A model generated the notes under the pieces. The model made no database searches. It saw only the letters and a program-made list of their open reading frames with translations, and was not told the origin of the DNA. A DNA stretch of 64,000 nucleotides from Chthoniobacterales bacterium (lineage in GTDB: Bacteria > Verrucomicrobiota > Verrucomicrobiia > Chthoniobacterales > UBA10450): assembly GCA_035274845.1 (NCBI GenBank), contig DATENU010000015.1:186001-250000 (forward strand), given 5' to 3'. The position numbers were made by a program, and so were the translations under genes. Shown here in pieces: positions 43,579-53,880 of the stretch; positions within the stretch are counted from its first letter, which is position 1, and each line of letters begins with the position of its first letter.

Positions 43579-44094
43579 ATGGCTCAATTCTCAGTCAACG
43601 CCCAGCGCTTCGATCCTTACAAGAACTTCAAGTTCCGGGTGAAATGGGACGGCAAATATGTCGCCGGCATCAGCAAGGTGACGGGGGGCCTCAAGCGCAC
43701 TACCGAAGTGGTGGAGCACCGCGAAGGCGGCGATCCGAGCGCCACCCGTAAATCACCGGGCCGAAACAAATTTGAAGCGATCACGCTCGAACGGGGCGTG
43801 ACCCACGACCCGGAGTTTGAAAACTGGGCGAACAAGGTCTGGAATTTCGGGTCGGGCCTGGGTGCGGAAGTTTCGCTGAAAGATTTCCGCAAGGACATCA
43901 TCCTCGAGATTTACAATGAGGCGGGTCAACTGGCTCTCGCTTACAACATCTTTCGCTGCTGGGTTTCCGAATACCAGGCCGCGGCCGATCTCGACGCAAA
44001 CGCGAACGTCGTTCTTATCCAGCAACTAAAACTCGAAAACGAAGGTTGGGAGCGCGATCCCGCGGTCCCGGAACCGGCCGAGCCTACGCTCTAA
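43579..44094 (+). CDS. eCIS inner tube protein (T4 gp19-like)
   Basis: A 171-residue protein that stacks as hexameric rings to form the inner tube. It starts MAQFSVNAQRFDPYKNFKFRVKW behind GAGGAAATCTCC. Family features are VAGISKVTGGLKRTTEVVEHREGGDP, FEAITLERGVTHDPEFENWANKVW and a C-terminal beta-strand region ending in Pro/Glu. It is directly after the sheath, as in nearly all contractile systems. Size is typical (Afp1/Pvc1 ~150). Confidence 0.94.
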   Translation: MAQFSVNAQRFDPYKNFKFRVKWDGKYVAGISKVTGGLKRTTEVVEHREGGDPSATRKSPGRNKFEAITLERGVTHDPEFENWANKVWNFGSGLGAEVSLKDFRKDIILEIYNEAGQLALAYNIFRCWVSEYQAAADLDANANVVLIQQLKLENEGWERDPAVPEPAEPTL

Positions 44095-44106
44095 GGCCTG
44101 GCGGCC

Positions 44107-44844
44107 ATGCGCGCTTTGTCGGCCGGAGAGCTGTTGACGGTCTGGGAACTGGGGTCCGCTCAACCTCCGCCGCAGCGCACCGTCACCCTCCTGGCGGCGG
44201 CGTGCGGCGAGGACGCGGATGCCGGCGAGGTGGCGCGCCTTACTCCAGGGCAAAGTGACGGTCGATTGCTGGCACTCCGGGAGCGGATCTTCGGGCGCCA
44301 ACTGGCGGCGACTTCCTCGTGTCCGGCGTGCCGCGAAGTTTTGGAATTCGAAATCGATACCGCAAACATTCGAGTGGCGTCGCTTTCAGAGCCTTCGAAT
44401 GCGATTGATTTGGAGGACGACGATTACGAAGTGCGCTTTCGGTTGCCCAATCAGCTCGATATCGCCAGCCTGGATCCGCGAACGAATATCGAGAGCAATC
44501 GGCAACACCTTTTGGACCGGTGCGTCGTGGCCGCGCGCTGCGCCGGCCGCGAGATTTCCGCGGACAAACTGCCGCCGGAAATTGTTGCGGCGATCTCGGA
44601 TCGAATGGCCCAGGCCGATCCGCAGGGAAACGTGGAACTGGCGCTGAGCTGTCCGCAATGCGGACACGATTGGACCGCGCCGCTCGACGTCGTTTCGTTT
44701 TTGTGGACCGAGCTGAACGCCTGGGCGCTCCGGCTTTTGCGCGACATCCATCTTCTGGCGTCCACTTACGGCTGGCGCGAAGGCGAGATTCTTTCGCTCA
44801 GTCCCACCCGGCGGCAGACCTATCTGGATCTGATTCAGGGATGA
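44107..44844 (+). CDS. eCIS T4-type baseplate hub assembly chaperone-like protein
   Basis: A 245-residue protein related to phage T4 baseplate-hub assembly proteins, judged by LLTVWELGSAQPPPQRTVTLL, IFGRQLAATSSCPAC and LSLSPTRRQTYLDLI and by its place in the locus. Two CxxC pairs, SCPACRE and SCPQCGH, likely hold a zinc ion. In comparable clusters such a protein sits beside the tube gene and probably helps baseplate assembly. It starts 12 bp after the tube stop. The exact role is inferred. Confidence 0.75.
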   Translation: MRALSAGELLTVWELGSAQPPPQRTVTLLAAACGEDADAGEVARLTPGQSDGRLLALRERIFGRQLAATSSCPACREVLEFEIDTANIRVASLSEPSNAIDLEDDDYEVRFRLPNQLDIASLDPRTNIESNRQHLLDRCVVAARCAGREISADKLPPEIVAAISDRMAQADPQGNVELALSCPQCGHDWTAPLDVVSFLWTELNAWALRLLRDIHLLASTYGWREGEILSLSPTRRQTYLDLIQG

Positions 44845-45755
44845 GCGATTATCTGAGCCGCGTCGCAGAACGGGCGAGTGGCGTGCCCACCGGGGTCCGG
44901 CCGCTGCTGCCTTCCCTTTTCGATCCGGAAAAAGCGTCCGCTATTTTTGCGCCGGAATTCGCTGAGGCAAATGCGGCCGCTCCCGAAGCGCGACCGCGGC
45001 GAAGAAAAGACCCGGCGCACTTGGAAGACGAGATCTCGTTCGTGCAGGAGCGCGTCGCTGGAAGCAAAGCAGCGCCGGTTGAATCGCCGGTCGAGTCGTT
45101 CGCTCGCGACGAGAAGAATGCCGCCCCCGATATTTCCGGGCCCTCGATTATCGCGCCGGTTATGGAACCAAAACCCGAAAAACCGGCCGCGAGAAAACCA
45201 CCCGCTCGCCAGGTGTCTTTAGAAAGTCGAGAGCCTGCGCCTGAAACCGCATCGGATAGACCGGCGAAGCTTTCGCACGCTCGGCCAGAGTCGCCGGCGC
45301 ACCTCCGTTCCTTTCTTCCAGCGCTCGAAGCTCTTCCCGCCAAATCGCATTTGGAAAAAATTCCTGCAGACGCCGAGGTGCCCCCGCCGCGGCGTCCGGC
45401 AGCGGACAACGTTTTCAGACCGCCGGCCGAACCTGTGAAAACAGATGCCGCAGCGTCCACGAAAGGGAGCCCGCAAAAGGTTTCCCCGGCGCTTGAGCGA
45501 CAAGGCGCGGTAGTTCCGGCATTCGTCTCCGTTCCGCGCGAAAGCACGGCGCGATTGAGCCACGCAATGCGGGAAAATCAATCGCTGGCCAAGGAATCTT
45601 CCGCCGCGCGCACGATCCGAGTCACCATCGGACGGATCGAAGTGCGCGCCATCCACCCACCGCCCGAACCGCCGCGGCGACCGCGGCCAGTTCCTGCCGC
45701 CCCGAAAATGTCTCTGGACGATTATTTGCGTTCCCGCAATGGAGGCACCGGATGA
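44841..45755 (+). CDS. eCIS low-complexity linker protein
   Basis: A 304-residue protein, its ATG overlapping the previous stop by 4 bp. Almost all of it is Pro/Ala/Glu-rich and predicted disordered. Only the N-terminus (SDYLSRVAERASGVPTGVRPLLPSLF) and a C-terminal motif (ARTIRVTIGRIEVRAI, then SLDDYLRSR) look conserved. I know such proteins from other eCIS loci, always just before the DUF4255 gene, but no function has been fixed. It may tether or guide parts during assembly. Confidence 0.75.
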   Translation: MSDYLSRVAERASGVPTGVRPLLPSLFDPEKASAIFAPEFAEANAAAPEARPRRRKDPAHLEDEISFVQERVAGSKAAPVESPVESFARDEKNAAPDISGPSIIAPVMEPKPEKPAARKPPARQVSLESREPAPETASDRPAKLSHARPESPAHLRSFLPALEALPAKSHLEKIPADAEVPPPRRPAADNVFRPPAEPVKTDAAASTKGSPQKVSPALERQGAVVPAFVSVPRESTARLSHAMRENQSLAKESSAARTIRVTIGRIEVRAIHPPPEPPRRPRPVPAAPKMSLDDYLRSRNGGTG

Positions 45756-47059
45756 GCAACGCCCTCGCCATCGCTGGCGTGAGCGCGGTCTTGCGGGACC
45801 TGCTCAACAACGGACTGATCGATCACCAGGTCAGTAGTTCGGTCGGGGGACCGGTAACCGTAAGCGTGCTCTCGCCGGACCGAGTGAAACTGGACGGGCA
45901 GGAAAAGGCGCAGCTGAATTTGTTCCTTTATCAGGTCACCCCGAATGCGGGCTGGAGCAATGTCGCGCTTCCGTCGCGGGACGATCGCGGTGCGCGCGTG
46001 ACTAACCCGCCGCTCGCGCTCGATCTTCATTATTTGTTGACGGCGTACGGCGAGAAGGATTTCGAAAGCGAAGTCTTGCTCGGTTACGGGATGCAGCTTC
46101 TCCACGAAACGCCAGTCTTGGCGCGGGACGCGATCCGCACCGCGCTCGGGACGGGCACGGGAGGGATGCCGGTCAGCGGCACGCTCGGCGATGGCACAAT
46201 CATCCCGCCCGGGCAGCTCTCTGCTTCGGATCTCGCCGATCAAATCGAGCAGATCAAGATTTCGCTGCAAACCTTGAACGCGGAGGAAATGTCGAAGCTC
46301 TGGAGCGCGCTCGGAGCGCATTACCGGCCGACAGCCGCCTACCACGTCTCGGTGGTCCTGATCGAAAGCAGCAAATCGACGAAGACCGCCCTTCCGGTCC
46401 GCAGCCGGAATGTTTACGTGCTGCCTTTCGAACAGCCGTTCATCGAGAAAGTCGCTTCCGCTGCGCCGAGCGACGCCGATCCGCGGATCACCATTAACAG
46501 CACGGTGGTGGTGACGGGCCGAAAGTTGAAAGGTGAAACCACCCTCGTTCGTGTCGGAGATGCAGAAGTGCCGGCGACCGCGCTCACCATCACCGATAGC
46601 CAAATCAGTTTTCCGCTCACTTCCATAACTTCGCTTCGTGCCGGCGCCCAAACTGCGCAGGTCGTTCAGCAACTTTCCCTGGGCACCCCGCCGGTGGCGC
46701 ATCGCGGCTTCGAATCGAACGCGGTGGCGTTCATGCTGCAGCCAACCATTACGGCGGCAGTGGATAGTTCAAGTCAGGTGACTCTCACTTTCGTCCCGCG
46801 CGTCGGCCGCACTCAACGCGTGACTTTGTTGCTGAATGAATTTGATGCGCCGAACAACCGGCCGGCCCGCGCCTACAGCTTTCCCGCGCCGGCCAACAAT
46901 GGGATCACCAATCAGGATCCCGACACCGATAAAATCTCATTCGCAGTGAACAGCGTGACCCCCGGCGCTTATCTCGTGCGTGCGCAGGTCGATGGCGCGC
47001 AAAGCCTGCTCGACGATACCGCTGGAAAATACGACTCGCCGAAGATCACGATTTCATGA
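45752..47059 (+). CDS. eCIS tail terminator/cap protein (DUF4255, Pvc16-like)
   Basis: A 435-residue protein. Residues ~1-190 are the DUF4255 domain: SNALAIAGVSAVLRDLLNN, QLNLFLYQVTPNAGWSNVALPSRD and PLALDLHYLLTAYG. In Afp/PVC the homologue (Afp16/Pvc16) caps the finished tube-sheath and sets its length. The C-terminal ~230 residues hold Ig-like beta domains (ITINSTVVVTGRKLKGETTLVRVGDAEV onward). It overlaps both neighbours by 4 bp. Confidence 0.92.
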   Translation: MSNALAIAGVSAVLRDLLNNGLIDHQVSSSVGGPVTVSVLSPDRVKLDGQEKAQLNLFLYQVTPNAGWSNVALPSRDDRGARVTNPPLALDLHYLLTAYGEKDFESEVLLGYGMQLLHETPVLARDAIRTALGTGTGGMPVSGTLGDGTIIPPGQLSASDLADQIEQIKISLQTLNAEEMSKLWSALGAHYRPTAAYHVSVVLIESSKSTKTALPVRSRNVYVLPFEQPFIEKVASAAPSDADPRITINSTVVVTGRKLKGETTLVRVGDAEVPATALTITDSQISFPLTSITSLRAGAQTAQVVQQLSLGTPPVAHRGFESNAVAFMLQPTITAAVDSSSQVTLTFVPRVGRTQRVTLLLNEFDAPNNRPARAYSFPAPANNGITNQDPDTDKISFAVNSVTPGAYLVRAQVDGAQSLLDDTAGKYDSPKITIS

Positions 47060-49001
47060 GCGAGCAAACGAATAACTGGCCGGAGGAGAACCAGCGTTTG
47101 TTGATGGCGGCAGTCGCCACCGTGCGCGCCGCTCTGGAACGCCACGCGCACCGGACAGACGCGGAGCCCGCGCGGGAGGAAGCGCAGCCGCCAATCGCCG
47201 CCTCCGACGACTCGGCCCTGAGCAATCTTTGCCGCGCGTTTGGGCTCTCGGCCTTCGAGCGTAGCGTGCTCCTGCTCTGCGCCGGGATGGAATTGGATTC
47301 GGGTTTCGCCACGCATTGCGCCAGCGCCCAGGGCGATCCGCGCAAGACGTATCCGACTTTCAGTCTCGCGCTCGCGGCCTTGCCCGAACCGCATTGGAGC
47401 GCGCTTCTGCCCACCGCCGCGCTGCGTCATTGGCGACTGGTTGAAGCAAGCGGCGGCGACTCGCTCACCACCAGTTCGCTGCGGATTGACGAACGGATTC
47501 TCCATTATCTAACCGGCCTTTCCTATCTCGATGAACGGCTCCACGCCTATTTTCAGCCGCTCCGCGTTTGCGCCGACCTGCCGCCATCCCACACCGTCAT
47601 CGCGAATCGCGCCGCTGCGTTGTGGCAGGACCAGAACGGAACTGGCTTGATCGAACTTTTCGGCGAAGACGATTCCGCCAAGCGCGCGATCGCCGCCGCC
47701 GCCAGTTCCGCGCTTGGACTGCAATTGCGCGTCTTGCGCGTCGGCGATATTCCAGCGCCGCCGGTCGAGCGCGACACCTTCATCCGGCTTTGGGAACGGG
47801 AAACCATGCTCAGCGGCGGGGCGCTCCTGGTCGATTGTTGCGGAGAAGATGATTCGACCGAAAACAAGACTCATCTGACTGCATTGCTTAGACGACTGCG
47901 AGGCCCGGTCGCGCTGGCGACACGCCAACCGCTGCGAGATATCCCGCGTCCGGTTGTTCGCCTCGAAGTGCGCCGGCCGGCGCTGGCCGAACAGCGCACG
48001 CTCTGGCGCGACGCGGTCGGGGATCTGACCCCCGCGTTAAATGGTGAACTCGACGGGATAACCGCGCAGTTCAGTCTCGGCGTCGAAGCGATTTACGCGG
48101 CCCGGGCTGAGATCAAGGAACGCCTGGAGGCGCCCGAGGCCGGGTCGGTCAATCTTGCCTTGTGGGATATTTGCCGCAATCAGACGCGGCGCGGTCTCGA
48201 AAATCTGGCTCAACGGATCGAGCCGGCGGCGACCTGGGACGATCTCGTTCTGCCCGAGGCGCAACGTCAGACCTTGCGCGAAATGGCAGCGCACGTCCGG
48301 CAACGGACCACCGTTTACGAGCGCTGGGGTTTCGCCGCCCAAAGTTCGCGCGGGCTCGGCATCAGCGCGCTCTTTGCCGGCAGCAGCGGCACCGGCAAAA
48401 CCATGGCTGCCGAAGTCCTGGCGAACGAGCTCCGTCTGGATTTGTACCGGATCGATCTCAGCTCCGTCGTGAGCAAATACATCGGCGAGACCGAGAAAAA
48501 TTTGCGCCTCGTGTTCGACGCCGCCGAGCAAGGCGGCGCGATCCTGCTCTTCGACGAGGCCGACGCGCTCTTTGGCAAACGAACCGAAGTAAAAGACAGC
48601 CACGACCGTTACGCCAACATCGAAGTGAGCTACCTACTCCAACGCATGGAAGCCTATCGCGGCCTCGCCATTCTCACTACGAACCGGAAGGAATCGCTCG
48701 ACTCCGCCTTCCTGCGCCGGCTCCGTTTCGTGGTTCAATTCCCTTTCCCCGACGCCGTCCTCCGCGCCGAAATCTGGCGCCGCATTTTCCCGGCGAACAC
48801 GCCGACCGAAGACCTCGATCCGCTGAAACTTTCCCGTCTCAACGTCGCCGGCGGCAACATCCGCAACGTCGCCCTGAACGCCGCCTTTCTCGCCGCCGAC
48901 GCCAACGAGCCCGTCCGGATGAAACATCTCCTCCGCGCCGCCCGCGGCGAGTACCTGAAACTCGAAAAACCGCTCACCGAATCCGAGATCGGAGGCTGGG
49001 C

Positions 49002-49005
<4 letters not shown>
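47056..49005 (+). CDS. eCIS AAA+ ATPase (Pvc15/Afp15-like)
   Basis: A 649-residue cytoplasmic ATPase of the classic AAA type. An N-terminal ~400-residue region with a degenerate ATPase-like fold precedes the active module: Walker A GSSGTGKTM, Walker B ILLFDEADALFGKR, sensor LTTNRKESLDSAFLRRLRF with arginine fingers. Afp15/Pvc15 is required for particle assembly or cargo loading. It overlaps the cap gene by 4 bp. The identification rests on the motifs and the locus. Confidence 0.92.
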
Positions 49006-49324
<319 letters not shown>

Positions 49325-49325
<1 letters not shown>

Positions 49326-50896
49326 TGAGAGCCGCACTTCAAACTAAACCCAAGGCTTCATCGAGCGCGTTCCCGACTTTTACACCAGTTGGGAGCCATC
49401 TTCTGCAACGCAAGTGCGCCTGCGGCGGCACGACGGGGCCAAGCGGTGAGTGCGAATCCTGCCGCAAGAAGAAGCGTCAGCGCCGTTCAGAGAATCTCGA
49501 TCTATCCTCCATCGGCCATCCTCGATCCTCTGTCTCGGAGATTCCGCCAATCGTGGACGAAGTATTGCGGTCACCAGGCCAACCCCTCGATTCCAATACG
49601 CGTGCGTTCATGGAACCGCGCTTCGGGCATGATTTCAGCCAAGTGCGCATACACACCGACACTCGTGCGGATGAGTCCGCACAGTCCATTAACGCTCTAG
49701 CCTACACGGTAGGAGAGAACATGGCCTTCCGTGCAGGGCACTTCAGGCCCGCCACCGATTCTGGACGCCGCTTGCTCGCGCACGAGCTCACTCACGTCCT
49801 ACAGCAAAAAATGGGTCACGTTGGATCAAAACAGACTGGGACAGCCGCAGCACGAATTGGGGCAAACGTAACGTTTGAGCGAGAGGCCGATGCTTGGGGG
49901 GAAAGAATCGTCCTCGACATCCCCTTTTCGAACATCCTTCGTGCCCCTCAGGTTAGTCCCTATTCTCTCTCGGGCAGCATGCTGGCAGTGCAACGACAGC
50001 AGTCGAAAGACGTCGCGAAATTTCCAGAAACTAAGACGCAAACGCCTCTCGAACAAGCGACAGAGCTGGTCGGGGAATCTCCTTCCACGGTTAAGGACCG
50101 CGCCTCTTGGATTCTTAAGGCCGCGGACCAAGGCTTCGTCACGTTCAATACTACTACGGCGAAAAATAATCTACAGGATGTGCGAGACGAAAAGAAGGTC
50201 GAGAAACTGGATCCGACCGCCGCTGGCTACGACGTACCTATTCTGGAAGTGGAGGTTGGACTCGCCAAGAAGATCATCCAGCGATGGGTCGATGCCAATG
50301 GCGCCGGCACGAAACCAAGCATTCAGTTTGGCAGCATGATTCGATCTTCCGCTGATCCGCACGGCAAAGGTAAGGCGATAGATATTAATGCGCTAAACAT
50401 GGCCACCTCGGTTGATCCGACCGTCACAATTCTGAACGACTTGGACAAGAGCATTCACGCCTCGTACGGACTGGGTTTTCCCTTCCAGGGAGACTTTTTT
50501 GATCCGGCCGACAACATAGAAACGAAGAAGCGCGCCGCAGAACGCAGTGCGGCCCCTTCCGTCGAGGCGAAAACTGAGACGAGCGAAGCGGCAGTCAGCA
50601 AACCTGCTACAAATGCCCTAGTTGCGGAGAAGCCGGCAGGAAAGCCGGTGACGGCGCAAATAGAGAACGCCCTGGAAAAGAGGTCTTCACATATTTGGAA
50701 GGCAAGCGGGACGATGGGAGCGAGCGGGAAATGGTTGTGGGAAGAGAAGGACAAGATAAAGCAAGTTGGAGGTGGAGCCTACACCCGTCTCAAGAGCCAG
50801 CAGCTAAAAGACACTTTAGCCGCTCGGCGCAAAGATGGCTTCAGTTTCGTCATTTTCCCAGACAATGATAATCATCTTCATTTGGACGAGCGGTGA
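49325..50896 (+). CDS. DUF4157 putative eCIS cargo protein 1 with LAS-peptidase-like C-terminus
   Basis: A 523-residue protein. A Cys cluster, LLQRKCACGGTTGPSGECESC, opens it. The DUF4157 domain (~75-200) has VDEVLRSPGQPLDSNTRAFMEPRF, FGHDFSQVRIHTD and the metalloprotease-like HELTH (153-157). DUF4157 proteins are strongly associated with eCIS cargo. The C-terminal part contains DPHGKGKAIDIN (His346, Asp353) and ends DNDNHLHLDER (His517, His519). This spacing of a His, an Asp and a late His resembles LAS/M15 peptidoglycan peptidases; that is my inference. Composition is visibly less GC-rich than the structural genes, in keeping with acquired cargo. Confidence 0.8.
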
Positions 50897-51150
50897 CTAA
50901 CCGGTATGCGCCGGCGCGAGAAGAAATGGTATTTCAGTGGAACCGAGCGACGCACGCGCGCCGGAGCGCGAAAAGGGGGGAAGGGTTGGAGGTGATGAAG
51001 AAATTGCGCGCTCAATAAAAAGCCATACTGCCTCCATCCTTTTCACCATACCACGCAGATAGACGGGATGAGCAACGGTGCTTTCTTAGGTTTATGACCC
51101 TCCGCCTAGCCGTTCATGCGTAACGCTCCAAGATCCGACACGCCGTCAAG
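50897..51150. other. Gap between the two DUF4157 genes
   Basis: 254 bp with no convincing gene or terminator. A 29-codon ATG frame at 50906 is Arg/Lys-rich without a ribosome-binding site and was not called. This breaks the otherwise overlapping gene chain, so the second cargo gene may have its own promoter. Confidence 0.5.
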
Positions 51151-53808
51151 ATGAAAGCCCTCCTAAAAAAGCAATCTCAGGCCAAAACCGAACGGTTGAT
51201 ACCTTCCTCCGTAGCGTCGCAACGCAAAGACAACACATCCTCCGCCGAATCGCAGCACCAAATTGGCGTGCCAGCGACTGTGCCCGAAGTATTGCGCTCG
51301 CTAGGTCAGCCCTTGGATTACGAAACGCGCGCCTTCATGGAGCCACGCTTTGGTCACGACTTCAGTCTCGTGCGTTTGCATAACGAGAGACACGCACAAG
51401 GATCGGGGACAAAAGGTGAACCGCCTACCAGGGTATTGCCGCGCTTTGCCGACGTCTCCAAGCGCATACCCAGCCATCCGAATGCGTATTCAACCATTCA
51501 ACCAAAGCTTCAGGTTGACACCTCGGGCAGCGCCGAGGAGCAAGAAGCTGATCGGATCGCAGAAGAGGTGATGCGAATGCCCGAACCGCAGTTAAGCAGC
51601 GGCGCAGGCTCAGGATGTAAGGATGAGCAAGCTAGCCGCGTGCCCTTGCAAACAAAGCGTGTCAAAGCACATGGCTCTAGGGAGGTGGCGGCGCCGCCCA
51701 TCGTTGACGAGGTGATACATTCAGCCGGCCAGCCATTAGCCCCCTCTACGCGAGAGTTTATGGAGCCGCGCTTTGGGCATGACTTCAGCTGGGTGCGCGT
51801 ACACACCGATGCACGCGCCGTCCAAGCCGTGTCAGCAGTCAACGCGCGCGCTTTTGCGGTGGATCGCAACATTGCGTTCGGCGTCGGCGAATATGCGCCG
51901 CAGACCGCCACCGGACGCCGTCTTCTTTCGCATGAACTGACGCACGTTCTGCAACAACGAAGCAGCGATTCCAAGCCGCTCGTCACCGGCGCGCCATTAG
52001 TCGTCGGAGGCACGTCGTCTGTGTTACAAGCCGCTCCGTCAGCAGCCATCACACTTTCGAAAGGTGTGGGCGTAAATGGGCCAAATGTTGTCACTGATTT
52101 GAAGCAGATACAGGCCAAACTGCTCGAAATGGGATTTTTGTCGCCGACAGACTACACCTTGGAAGGCGTCACTTTGCTCAAAGAGCTAAAGGACACTGAC
52201 AAGGTTGGAGCAAAGAACATTCCCAAAACCATAGCAGCCATCAAGCAATATCAACGTGTCGTAGAGTATCGAGATGATACCTCTAAGTACAACAAACCTA
52301 CTGGGCAAATTTCACTCACCGGAATTTCGCTAAGTTTGATGAACGCTCAGATTGCAGCTCCGACCCAAACAGAACTCACTGCAATCAGCAAGAATCGTGG
52401 GAGCCTATCTTCGACCGTAAAGGTGGGCGGAGAGCTGAAGTTGACGGGCAAAGTGGGGAGAGTCAGTGACGGAAACAATGAGGGCGACCTGACTGCCGTG
52501 CAGCAGCGATTGTCGGCCGTCGGGAAATTGGACAGCAAAGATCGTGCGGTCGAAACTCCCGCCGCCATCAAGACAAAGTATTTCCTTCAATACAAAACCG
52601 GGATCGCGAGCATAGATCAGGCACACATTCCTAAGACGATCAAGGCGATCGAGAAGTTCCAGACTGAGGGACAGTTTGAACATAAGTACTGGAGCAGGAA
52701 GAAATTTGCGGGTCAGGACTTGGGAACTCTCACCTGGACAAGTGGCGTCGTCGCCGAAGGAGGTTTGTCTGAGTTCATTCTTTCCCACTACCAAGAACTC
52801 ACGTTTGGATTCAAAGATGACAAGCGGGTAGAGAAGACTGTCTCCGCAGGTAATTTTCAAAGAGCTGGCTCTAATACCAAAGACGCTGTCGGTGTGTCAA
52901 TATTGGGGACAGCGGAACCCGCAAGTTTCACCGTTGATGAATTCAAAACCTACGGGATTACAGATGTTGAGGTCAGCGCTTTGCTGTTTGTCTCGAAAAA
53001 CGAAGGAAAGTTCAATGGGCTCAATACCTATGACCGCACGGCCATAACTTTCGGATTTGTCCAGTTTGCAGGTGGCTCCGGCGGGGGAACATTTCCTAAA
53101 TTATTGGCTAATTTGAAAAAGGACTCGCCCACCGTATTTGAGGAAAGGTTCCAGAAATATGGGATTGATGTCGAATACGTGGAGAATCAAAGCAATGTCT
53201 CCATGGCGACAGTTGTTGCAATAGACCCCGCTGGCGGCAAGGTGATGCGCGGGCGAGATGCCGAAGAGTACATCAGGAAAATGCCCGCGCTGTTGCCCGC
53301 TTTCCTCACCGCTGGTCACAGTAAAGAAGTACAACAAGCACAGGTGAAAACGGCTGTTAGCGATTACGTGATTCCGAGCCGCAACTTAAAGTTCGACAAG
53401 AACTCCTCCAACGATGTGCTCAAGTACAAGAAAGACAAAAAGGAGGTGCTGTTGGTGGGAAAAGAGGCCGAAACTTTCGCCAAGAGTCCCGAATACATGG
53501 CGTTACCACCGAGCGACAAGGAAGCCTTGACGACCTTTTCGCTTATAGGTGAAAAAATATCCGACTACCTCAGTTCCGAAAAATCTCGCGCCGTCATCAT
53601 CGACCTAAGCATCAACAAAGGACTTAGCGGAGGTGCAACTGCGATCTCGCAGGGAATGGGCGCTTACATCGTCGCAAATAAGCAAATTTCTAAAGGAGCA
53701 CTCAAGGCCGCGACAGAAACGGATATCCTAGCAAGTATCCAACCCTTTGCTTCTATACCCTCCAGAGTCGAGAAGGCAATCAATGATGCTTCGCTCTCTG
53801 GGTCGTAA
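51151..53808 (+). CDS. DUF4157 putative eCIS cargo protein 2 with PG-binding-like repeats and lysozyme-like domain
   Basis: An 885-residue multi-domain protein. A truncated DUF4157 copy (~45-80, EVLRSLGQPLDYETRAFMEPRF) is followed by a complete one (~175-270) with HELTH at 261-265. Two repeats (~316-373 and ~446-508) share the pattern DLxxxQxxL...IPKTIxAIxxxQ, like peptidoglycan-binding type 1 domains. The C-terminal third contains LLFVSKNEGKFNGLNTYDRT and ITFGFVQFAGGSG, similar to lysozyme/chitosanase-like folds, with Glu618 as candidate catalytic acid. The most likely role is a wall-degrading toxin delivered by the particle; this is inferred from domains and locus. No clear ribosome-binding site precedes the ATG. 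Confidence 0.8.
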   Translation: MKALLKKQSQAKTERLIPSSVASQRKDNTSSAESQHQIGVPATVPEVLRSLGQPLDYETRAFMEPRFGHDFSLVRLHNERHAQGSGTKGEPPTRVLPRFADVSKRIPSHPNAYSTIQPKLQVDTSGSAEEQEADRIAEEVMRMPEPQLSSGAGSGCKDEQASRVPLQTKRVKAHGSREVAAPPIVDEVIHSAGQPLAPSTREFMEPRFGHDFSWVRVHTDARAVQAVSAVNARAFAVDRNIAFGVGEYAPQTATGRRLLSHELTHVLQQRSSDSKPLVTGAPLVVGGTSSVLQAAPSAAITLSKGVGVNGPNVVTDLKQIQAKLLEMGFLSPTDYTLEGVTLLKELKDTDKVGAKNIPKTIAAIKQYQRVVEYRDDTSKYNKPTGQISLTGISLSLMNAQIAAPTQTELTAISKNRGSLSSTVKVGGELKLTGKVGRVSDGNNEGDLTAVQQRLSAVGKLDSKDRAVETPAAIKTKYFLQYKTGIASIDQAHIPKTIKAIEKFQTEGQFEHKYWSRKKFAGQDLGTLTWTSGVVAEGGLSEFILSHYQELTFGFKDDKRVEKTVSAGNFQRAGSNTKDAVGVSILGTAEPASFTVDEFKTYGITDVEVSALLFVSKNEGKFNGLNTYDRTAITFGFVQFAGGSGGGTFPKLLANLKKDSPTVFEERFQKYGIDVEYVENQSNVSMATVVAIDPAGGKVMRGRDAEEYIRKMPALLPAFLTAGHSKEVQQAQVKTAVSDYVIPSRNLKFDKNSSNDVLKYKKDKKEVLLVGKEAETFAKSPEYMALPPSDKEALTTFSLIGEKISDYLSSEKSRAVIIDLSINKGLSGGATAISQGMGAYIVANKQISKGALKAATETDILASIQPFASIPSRVEKAINDASLSGS

Positions 53809-53880
53809 TGGGTGGTGATGTAGACGATCAACTAGAGGTAGACTCGAAGCAACTGTGAGGAGAATGCGAAGGGAAAGCCG

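Noticed and set aside
50906-50995. 29-codon frame between the two DUF4157 genes
   Set aside because: Arg/Lys-rich, no ribosome-binding site, no coupling to a neighbour; likely chance in GC-rich DNA.
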